Assembly: GCA_014654455.1 (NCBI GenBank)
Contig: JACWCY010000004.1
Coordinates: 1-64,000, forward strand
Direction: 5' to 3'
From: Pelagibacterales bacterium SAG-MED01
Lineage (GTDB): Bacteria; Pseudomonadota; Alphaproteobacteria; Pelagibacterales; Pelagibacteraceae
DNA: 64,000 nucleotides
Part shown: in pieces, positions 57,398 to 64,000 of the stretch
How the letters are laid out: every line of letters begins with the position of its first letter
Position numbering within the stretch: position 1 is the first letter of the stretch
Position numbers and translations under genes: made by a program
The notes under the pieces: generated by a model
Seen by the model: only the letters and a program-made list of their open reading frames with translations
Told to the model about the DNA's origin: nothing
The model's database searches: none

Positions 57398-59008
57398 ATG
57401 ATTTATATAAATCAATTTTTATTTAATATTTTCAATCGTCTGGAAAAAATTTACTTAAATTCTGAAATTTATAATAATAAAATCTCTAAAGTGGAAGGTG
57501 GGGATTTAATTTATAAACCTAGTCCTCATTTGCTTTCATCTATAATTAAATATCAAAAAAGAAAAATTAAAATTGAAGATTTTTCACTAGATGAAATCTG
57601 GAACAATAATAATTTAAGCAATAAAGAATACAAAAACTTAAATAATTTTTATTGGTTTTTTAGTTTAGATCTAAAATCATCAAAAAAAACTACACAATCT
57701 GTAATTACAAATTGGATAAATAATAATTACAAATATAATGAGAAAAGTTGGAATTTTGATGTGACAGCAAAAAGAATTATTGCTTGGCTATCGTTGTATA
57801 ATCTTACTTTTGAAGAAAGTGATGAACATTATAGAAATAATTTTAATAGGATCATTCAAAAACAAACAAATCATTTAATTAATGAAGTAAAAAAATCCAA
57901 AATAATTGAGGATAAATTAATTGGTTGTGCATCAATTATTCTTGTTGGACTTTGCTATCAAAATGAAAAAAATTATTTATCATTTGGATCTAGTCTTTTA
58001 AAAAAAATTTCAAAATTAACATTAAATAATTACGGTTTTCCAAAATCACGAAATATTAAACAATTAATCTTATATTTAAAATATTTTATATTAATAAGAG
58101 AATGGTATAAGGAGTCTCAGCTTTTAATCCCTGAGTATATTGATGAAACTATATACTATCTTGGACAGGGGTATGCTTTTATTTGGCAAAATTTTAGCTC
58201 TGATTTTTTATTTAATGGAAATAATATTTCAAACAATGCAGATTTTGATAATTATCTTAAAAGACTGGGCTATAAATTTAAGAATGAAAATCAAGACTTT
58301 GGTGGATACATAATTTTAAAAAATAAAAAGATTTGCCTAATTATGGATGCAGGCTCATCTCCAAATTCAGAATACTCAAAAAACTATCAATCAGGTGCTT
58401 TGTCTTTCGAAATTATATCGAATAAAAAAAAATTAATAAGTAATTGTGGATATCACTCCAAAAATAATATTAAACTTAATCAGTTATCCAAGACTTCTGC
58501 TGCACACAGCACATTAATCATAGATGATAATTCATCATGCAAATTTACCAAAGCCGATAACTCATGGTTATTAAAAAAAGGATTAAGAATATTAAAAAAA
58601 CATACTGTATTTGAAAAAAACTATTGGAAAGTAAATGCTTCCCACGATGGATATATGAAAAAATATAATTCAATTCATGAAAGAGAAATTGAATTTTATC
58701 CTGAAAAAATGCTTTTTATTGGTATAGATAAGATAATAAAAAAAAAGGGAAATTTTAATTATAAGTTTGATATTAGATTTCATTTGGAACCAACTGTTAA
58801 ATTAATGAAAACACAGGATAATAAATCAATTTTAATTGAGTTAGATGATGAGGGATGGAAATTTACTTGTGATAATTATGAAATAAATATTGATAAGGGT
58901 TTATATTTCGGTAATAAAAATTCATATACTGAAAATCAAAATATTTTTATAAGTGGTATCTCTAACAATCAGACTGAAAATATTAAATGGGAAATACTAA
59001 AAATATAA
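57398..59008 (+). CDS. Heparinase II/III family protein
   Basis: NNYKYNEKSWNFDVTAKRIIAWLSLY, ...LIMDAGSSPNSEYSKNYQSGALSFEIISNKKKLISNCGYH, AAHSTLIIDDNSSC. Confidence 0.88.
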   Translation: MIYINQFLFNIFNRLEKIYLNSEIYNNKISKVEGGDLIYKPSPHLLSSIIKYQKRKIKIEDFSLDEIWNNNNLSNKEYKNLNNFYWFFSLDLKSSKKTTQSVITNWINNNYKYNEKSWNFDVTAKRIIAWLSLYNLTFEESDEHYRNNFNRIIQKQTNHLINEVKKSKIIEDKLIGCASIILVGLCYQNEKNYLSFGSSLLKKISKLTLNNYGFPKSRNIKQLILYLKYFILIREWYKESQLLIPEYIDETIYYLGQGYAFIWQNFSSDFLFNGNNISNNADFDNYLKRLGYKFKNENQDFGGYIILKNKKICLIMDAGSSPNSEYSKNYQSGALSFEIISNKKKLISNCGYHSKNNIKLNQLSKTSAAHSTLIIDDNSSCKFTKADNSWLLKKGLRILKKHTVFEKNYWKVNASHDGYMKKYNSIHEREIEFYPEKMLFIGIDKIIKKKGNFNYKFDIRFHLEPTVKLMKTQDNKSILIELDDEGWKFTCDNYEINIDKGLYFGNKNSYTENQNIFISGISNNQTENIKWEILKI

Positions 59009-60543
59009 TGAAAAAAATAAAATCTGCTTTAATATCTGTATCAGACAAATCAAATTTAAAACCACTTTTACAAATATTAAAAAATAATAATATTAAATTA
59101 ATTAGTTCAGGTGGAACATTTAAAGAAATAAAAAAACTTAAATTCAAATGCTCAGAAGTTTCAGATTTTACTGGTTTTAATGAAATACTTGATGGTAGAA
59201 TAAAAACTTTACATCCCAAAATTCATGCGGGGATCTTAAATAAGAGAAATAATAAATCTCACATAAAGGATCTAAAAAAAAATAACTTTGAAAATATCGA
59301 CTTAGTTATTGTAAATTTCTACCCATTTGAAAAAATTTTAGAAAAATCAAAAAATCATGAACGAATTATAGAAAATATTGATATTGGTGGGCCTGCTATG
59401 GTCAGAGCTGCTGCAAAGAATTATAATGATGTCACTGTAATTACTGCAATAGAACAATATTCAGAGTTTATTAATGAATTGAAAGTTAATAAAGGAAATA
59501 CTTCATTAAGTTTTAGAAAAAAAATGTCCCAGCTAGCCTTTACCGAAACAGCATATTATGATTCTGTTATATCAAGCTATTTTAATAAAATTTCTAAAAC
59601 ATATTTTCCTCAGAAAAAAATTATTCATGGAAATTTAATTGAAAAACTAAGATATGGTGAAAATCCACATCAAGAAAGTGCCATATATTCAAGAAATAAA
59701 CATTTAAGTATAAATAAAATTCACGGAAAACAATTAAGTTATAATAACTATAATGATATATTTTCAGCGCTTACAATCTCTAAGACCTTTCCAAAAAATA
59801 TAGGAACAGTTATCATTAAACATGCAAATCCTTGTGGTGTATCTATTTTAAAAAATAATTTAGAAAGTTATAAGTCTGCATTAGCATGTGATCCTATAAG
59901 TGCATTTGGTGGTATTGTGTCGTGTAATTTTAAAGTTACACAAAATTTAGCATCAGAATTAAATAAAATATTTCTTGAAGTGATCATTGCCAATGGCTTT
60001 GATAAAAATGCACTTAAAATATTAAAATCAAGAAAAAATTTACGATTAATTGATGCAACTAAATTTTCTTTAAGTGAAATTTTAAAATTTAATTCTACAA
60101 GTGATTCTATTTTAATTCAATCTGAGGATATAAATCAAATTTCTAAAAAAGAATTTAAGATTGTTTCAAAAAACCAACCAAGTAAATCACAATTTGATAA
60201 TTTAATATTTGCTTTTAATATTTGTCGATATGTAAAATCTAATGCAATTGTACTTGCAAGTAATAAAGCAACAGTGGGAATTGGGTCAGGACAACCAAGT
60301 AGACTTGATAGTTGTCAGATTGCTATAGATAAAATGAAAAAATTCATAAAATCAAAAAATGAAATTGTTGCCGCTTCTGATGCTTTTTTTCCTTTTGTAG
60401 ATGGTATTGAAAAGCTCGTTCAATCTGGAGTTACTGCTGTTATTCAGCCTGCTGGATCAATTAGAGATAAAGAAATTATTAAGTTTGCTAACTCAACTAA
60501 TACTGTGCTAGTTTTTTCCAAAACTAGACATTTTAGACATTAA
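58987..60543 (+). CDS. purH: Bifunctional AICAR formyltransferase/IMP cyclohydrolase
   Basis: ALISVSDKSNLKPLLQIL, SSGGTFKEI, LDGRIKTLHPKIHAGIL, LRYGENPHQESAIY, IIKHANPCGV, VAASDAFFPFVDGIE. Likely start MKKIKSALISVSDK (59008). Confidence 0.97.
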   Translation: MGNTKNIMKKIKSALISVSDKSNLKPLLQILKNNNIKLISSGGTFKEIKKLKFKCSEVSDFTGFNEILDGRIKTLHPKIHAGILNKRNNKSHIKDLKKNNFENIDLVIVNFYPFEKILEKSKNHERIIENIDIGGPAMVRAAAKNYNDVTVITAIEQYSEFINELKVNKGNTSLSFRKKMSQLAFTETAYYDSVISSYFNKISKTYFPQKKIIHGNLIEKLRYGENPHQESAIYSRNKHLSINKIHGKQLSYNNYNDIFSALTISKTFPKNIGTVIIKHANPCGVSILKNNLESYKSALACDPISAFGGIVSCNFKVTQNLASELNKIFLEVIIANGFDKNALKILKSRKNLRLIDATKFSLSEILKFNSTSDSILIQSEDINQISKKEFKIVSKNQPSKSQFDNLIFAFNICRYVKSNAIVLASNKATVGIGSGQPSRLDSCQIAIDKMKKFIKSKNEIVAASDAFFPFVDGIEKLVQSGVTAVIQPAGSIRDKEIIKFANSTNTVLVFSKTRHFRH

Positions 60544-60877
60544 TTATTTTATCAATTTTAGCCGCTAAAATAAAATCATTTTCAGATAAACCCTCTATCG
60601 CATGAGTAGTTACATTTATTTTTGCATAACCCCAGCCAAAAGAAATGTCAGGATGGTGACCTTCTTGTTCAGAGATTTTTCCAACTTCATTAACAAAATT
60701 TTGACTTTCTAAAAAATTTTTAAAAGTAAATTTTTTTTCTAAGAGATAAACATTTTTTTCATTTTTAATAATATTCCAACCATCAACTTTTTTTTGATAT
60801 TTATGAATTTCAGAGATATCGAATGCGACAGCTCCTCCTTCACAAGGTACACATTTTTTATTTAATAAATTAGTCAT
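60533..60877 (-). CDS. phhB: Pterin-4a-carbinolamine dehydratase-like
   Basis: VDGWNIIKNEKNVYLLEKKFTFKNFLESQNFVNEVGKISEQEGHHPDISFGWGYAKINVTTHAIEGLSENDFILAAKID. Start set at MTNLLNKK; the track's upstream part is translated tRNA. Confidence 0.93.
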   Translation of the reverse strand: MTNLLNKKCVPCEGGAVAFDISEIHKYQKKVDGWNIIKNEKNVYLLEKKFTFKNFLESQNFVNEVGKISEQEGHHPDISFGWGYAKINVTTHAIEGLSENDFILAAKIDKIINV

Positions 60878-60882
60878 AAAAT

Positions 60883-60957
60883 TGGAGCGGGCAAAGGGGG
60901 TCGAACCCTCGACCTTCTCGTTGGCAACGAGACGCTCTACCACTGAGCTATGCCCGC
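60883..60957 (-). tRNA. tRNA-Gly (GCC), with encoded CCA
   Basis: GCGGGCATAGCTCAGTGGTAGAGCGTCTCGTTGCCAACGAGAAGGTCGAGGGTTCGACCCCCTTTGCCCGCTCCA; acceptor GCGGGCA/TGCCCGC, anticodon stem TCTCG/CGAGA with loop TTGCCAA. Confidence 0.97.
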
Positions 60958-61023
60958 TTTTAAAATTGATTATAAATAGCGAGTTTTTTAATTGCAAGCA
61001 ATAAGAAAAATATAAAATCTAAA

Positions 61024-62511
61024 TTAATTATTATTTAACCAACCAAATCTATCGTGGTATTCATTAAGTATTTTCTTATAAGGATCATACTTGGTCTTAT
61101 CATATTTTTGTACAGAAGTTCTTATTTGATTAATACTAGCTGTATTTGTAAATAAGTCATCTCTCTTATGAAACTCCAGACATTTTTCATCCCATTTTAA
61201 ATTGCAAAATTTATAAATATCCATCGCAGATTTTTTTGGGTTTTCAGTAAAATTTTCAAGTGAAATTGAAAAAATTTTATCTGAATATTTTTGTTTAAAG
61301 TAATCAATGGTAAATAAATAATTATCTATATATAATAAAATATCTTCTAAAGAATGTGACCAAGAAATATTAGATAAAAATTGTTTATATATTGCAAAAA
61401 TATTATCAATCAGATTTCTATAAGGATTAATAAATTTAGCATTAGGATAAATGTTTAAAAGTAGTTCTATATAATAAAAATTTTCTAACGATTTTTCTGA
61501 AAAAAAGATTTTTTTATTTTCATTCTTAATATTTAAATTACCGATTGAGTCTTTTAATTTTTTAGCTGTTAAATCAAAATTAATTGTTATTTTTTTTCCA
61601 TTTGATGAACTTAAAATATCTTTATTTGTATTCAAAAAAGCCCAATTTACTAAATTTGTTTCACCTAAATTCTCAATCTTTTCTTTACCAGAGGAAATAA
61701 TCGACTCAATAAGCGTTGAACCACATCTGGGTAAACCAATAATAAAAATTGGAAAAATTTCTTTACTGTCTATTAAAATCTTTTTATTTTGCAAATATTC
61801 GATCTTATTGAATTTATTTGAAATTATATTAAACCAGTATTCATTACTTTGATTGTTTATATTTTCATTATTTTTGAAAGAAAAAGTATTTGCTTTAAGC
61901 AATAAATCAATTTCTTGATCAAAATTTTTTTTCTTTTTTTCATCTTCAGCTAATAAAAAATAACATGAAGCTATGTTAAAATTATCTAATTTTTTTTCTT
62001 TAATTAAATTTTTTAAATTTTCAATTTTTTCTTCATTAATACTAAATTTATCTATACTTGATAAATTATATAGAGCTCCAATGTTTTTGGGATTTATAGA
62101 TAAAATTTTTTTATAAAAAGATATGGCTTTTTTTTGTTTACCTAGATTATGGTATAATATTGCCAAATTAACTAGTGCTAACTCATTATTTTCATCTAGC
62201 TTGATAGACTCTAAATAAAATCGTTCTGAATTCTTATAATCCCTTTTTTTTAAATAAATATTTCCTAATAAATTATAGACTTTTGAATTAGAATTATCTT
62301 CATCTACATATTTTAATAAATACATTTCCGCATTCCCAAATTCATTAATTTTATAACAAACATCAGAAACTAAAATATATAAGCTCATTTTAAGGGTTTT
62401 ATTTATTTGGGGATCTTTAAGAGCTTGCAATAGACAAGTCTTTGCTTCAAAAAAATTTTTTTTTATATAAAATTTTTTAGCTTCAATTATTAAATTTTTA
62501 CTATTATTCAT
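61024..62511 (-). CDS. TPR-repeat sulfotransferase family protein
   Basis: N-terminal TPRs (LLGNIYLKKRDYKNSERFYLESIKLDENNELALVNLAILYHNLGK); IFIIGLPRCGSTLIESII PAPS-loop; PNAKFINPYRNLIDNIFAIYK. Confidence 0.9.
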   Translation of the reverse strand: MNNSKNLIIEAKKFYIKKNFFEAKTCLLQALKDPQINKTLKMSLYILVSDVCYKINEFGNAEMYLLKYVDEDNSNSKVYNLLGNIYLKKRDYKNSERFYLESIKLDENNELALVNLAILYHNLGKQKKAISFYKKILSINPKNIGALYNLSSIDKFSINEEKIENLKNLIKEKKLDNFNIASCYFLLAEDEKKKKNFDQEIDLLLKANTFSFKNNENINNQSNEYWFNIISNKFNKIEYLQNKKILIDSKEIFPIFIIGLPRCGSTLIESIISSGKEKIENLGETNLVNWAFLNTNKDILSSSNGKKITINFDLTAKKLKDSIGNLNIKNENKKIFFSEKSLENFYYIELLLNIYPNAKFINPYRNLIDNIFAIYKQFLSNISWSHSLEDILLYIDNYLFTIDYFKQKYSDKIFSISLENFTENPKKSAMDIYKFCNLKWDEKCLEFHKRDDLFTNTASINQIRTSVQKYDKTKYDPYKKILNEYHDRFGWLNNN

Positions 62512-62548
62512 TTCATGTTATAATTAAAAATAAAATACAAGATAAAAT

Positions 62549-63187
62549 ATGAACAACCTACCAAAAAAAATACCTGTTTTTCCATTAAGCAATTTTATCA
62601 TTTTTCCCAAGACCACCGTCCCCTTAAATATATTTGAACCAAGATACATTGAAATGATCAATGATAGTATGAAATCAAATAAACTAATAGGAATGATACA
62701 GCCAAAAAGTTCTAAAAATAATGATTTTGATTTAGACCTGCATGGTATTGGTTGTATGGGTAAAATAACCTCATTTCGAGATACTGATAATGGTCAATTT
62801 TTAATTGAACTAAAAGGAGTCATAAGATTCGAAATAATAAAAGAAATTAGTACCCAAAAAAAATATCGTGAATTTGAAATAAGTTTTGAAAATTTTTTTC
62901 AAGATCTAGATAAAAAAGAAGAGAATCTTAATTTTTCTGACTTAGAATTAATTTTTAAAGATCTAAAATCTCTTTTTGAAAAAAGAGGTTTTATAATTAA
63001 TTGGAAAGGACTAGAAAAACAAAGTCTAGATGAAACTATTAACGCCTTGGCTATGGCATCGCCTTTCACTCTTGAAGAAAAACAGATTTTATTAGAGGCA
63101 AAAAATTTAGAAATCAGAAAATCAAAAATTGCTGAAATTCTAACTACTTACACATTTGATCAATATAATAATACAACCATCCAATAA
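62549..63187 (+). CDS. Stand-alone LON substrate-binding domain protein
   Basis: IPVFPLSNFIIFPKTTVPLNIFEPRYIEMINDSMKSNKLIGMIQPK...; no ATPase/protease domains. Confidence 0.92.
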   Translation: MNNLPKKIPVFPLSNFIIFPKTTVPLNIFEPRYIEMINDSMKSNKLIGMIQPKSSKNNDFDLDLHGIGCMGKITSFRDTDNGQFLIELKGVIRFEIIKEISTQKKYREFEISFENFFQDLDKKEENLNFSDLELIFKDLKSLFEKRGFIINWKGLEKQSLDETINALAMASPFTLEEKQILLEAKNLEIRKSKIAEILTTYTFDQYNNTTIQ

Positions 63188-63189
63188 TT

Positions 63190-64000
63190 TTAAATTTCTA
63201 TTCCCCTGTCAGCTATTTTTGTAAAAAATTTATTTACATACTTATTGTTTCCTAAAAATTTAACTGAATTACTTAAAATTGAATTATTTATTCTGCTTTC
63301 TAAATTAAAAAATTCATAGACAAAATCAATACCATTAGAAAATAGATAATTTTTATGTTTAATCTTTTTTTCAAAATCTACACAAATCGAATTATCTAAT
63401 TCCAATCCATGGTCTAATTTGATTTTAATTAAGTCCATCAATAATTTGACATCCCTGATTGACATATTGAAACCTTGACCAGCTAAAGGATGTAATTTGT
63501 GTAATAAATCTCCAAAAGCTAAAATGTTTTTAAAATAATAATTTCTTAAATTTGCTGATTTTAATTTAAAACTCGACATTTGATTAATCTTAATAATAGA
63601 ATATTTAAAATTATATTTTTTAAGTAATTCTGCTAAATCTATATTTTTGGATCCTCTAGCAGAATAAACAATTGAAGTTTTTGTGTCAGAAATGGGTAAA
63701 AATGCAAAGGGCCCTTTTTTTGTGAAAATTTGTATTGCTGTGTTATTATTTAATAATTTTTCATGTTCTAAAATTGTTGTGTGTGCATAACTATTATAAT
63801 TTTTATTCAATTTCTTTGAAAAAAATTTCTTAGAAAAAAAACTATCAACATCACAATTTATAATTAATACATAATTCTTAGTTAATATTGTCTTGTAATT
63901 TTTTTTTTGTTTAAAAAAAATGGTTTTTTTTAATTCTGAGATTAAATAGTCATATAACTCATAATTTTTAATCACTGAAAATAGCTTTTCATTGTTAGTT
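63190..64000 (-). CDS. UbiH/UbiF/VisC-family FAD monooxygenase, C-terminal part (5' end outside the window)
   Basis: FLPISDTKTSIVYSA, NILAFGDLLHKLHPLAGQGFNMSIRDVKLLMDLI FAD motif; reading frame stays open past 63975 to the window edge. Confidence 0.88.
   Translation of the reverse strand, partial: TNNEKLFSVIKNYELYDYLISELKKTIFFKQKKNYKTILTKNYVLIINCDVDSFFSKKFFSKKLNKNYNSYAHTTILEHEKLLNNNTAIQIFTKKGPFAFLPISDTKTSIVYSARGSKNIDLAELLKKYNFKYSIIKINQMSSFKLKSANLRNYYFKNILAFGDLLHKLHPLAGQGFNMSIRDVKLLMDLIKIKLDHGLELDNSICVDFEKKIKHKNYLFSNGIDFVYEFFNLESRINNSILSNSVKFLGNNKYVNKFFTKIADRGIEI

Noticed and set aside
60883-60997. N-terminal extension of the pterin dehydratase ORF (SGHSSVVERLVANEKVEGSTPFARS)
   Set aside because: Classic spurious translation across a tRNA gene (tRNA-Gly GCC); true start is the internal Met at 60877.
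63190-63975. Truncated UbiH-like gene as a pseudogene
   Set aside because: The reading frame remains open from 63975 to the window edge, so the missing FAD N-terminus is most simply outside the window.
1-64000. CRISPR arrays, transposases, integrases, prophage or toxin-antitoxin modules
   Set aside because: No repeat-spacer structure, IS-like terminal repeats or recognisable mobile-element/defence proteins were found in the window.

Overview
AT-rich, densely packed alphaproteobacterial chromosome segment. Gene content and compactness resemble SAR11/Pelagibacterales; this is an inference, as no rRNA marker is present. Most of the window is housekeeping: type IV pilus remnants (pilT, prepilin peptidase), leuBCD, rplS-trmD-rpsP-ffh, dapF-ftsY, a TRAP transporter with 2-hydroxyacid oxidoreductases, a ccm cluster, argG, a photolyase cluster, folD, hemCD, tsaD, acsA, an SSS symporter pair, rpe-heparinase-purH, and one tRNA-Gly. 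I see no CRISPR array, IS element or prophage. The items most worth follow-up are: (1) a four-stem cloverleaf-like RNA immediately upstream of ffh; (2) a 14-bp stem with two G-U wobbles followed by a U-run between hspQ and ccmC, missing from the ORF track; (3) a photolyase cluster with an FAD-domain-first photolyase-like protein, a FeS-BCP-type photolyase that appears to have lost three of four Fe-S cysteines, and an unlisted 42-aa DUF2256-like ORF; (4) a lysine-rich tandem-repeat tail fused to acetyl-CoA synthetase; (5) tandem-repeat tails on ribosomal protein S16 (and a similar tail on L19) together with absence of rimM from its usual place; (6) an EF-hand-like loop inside an SSS symporter; (7) a TRAP/2-hydroxyacid module with D- and L-type oxidases, an internal terminator and an SD-sequestering leader hairpin; (8) a 36-aa truncated pilin N-terminus.
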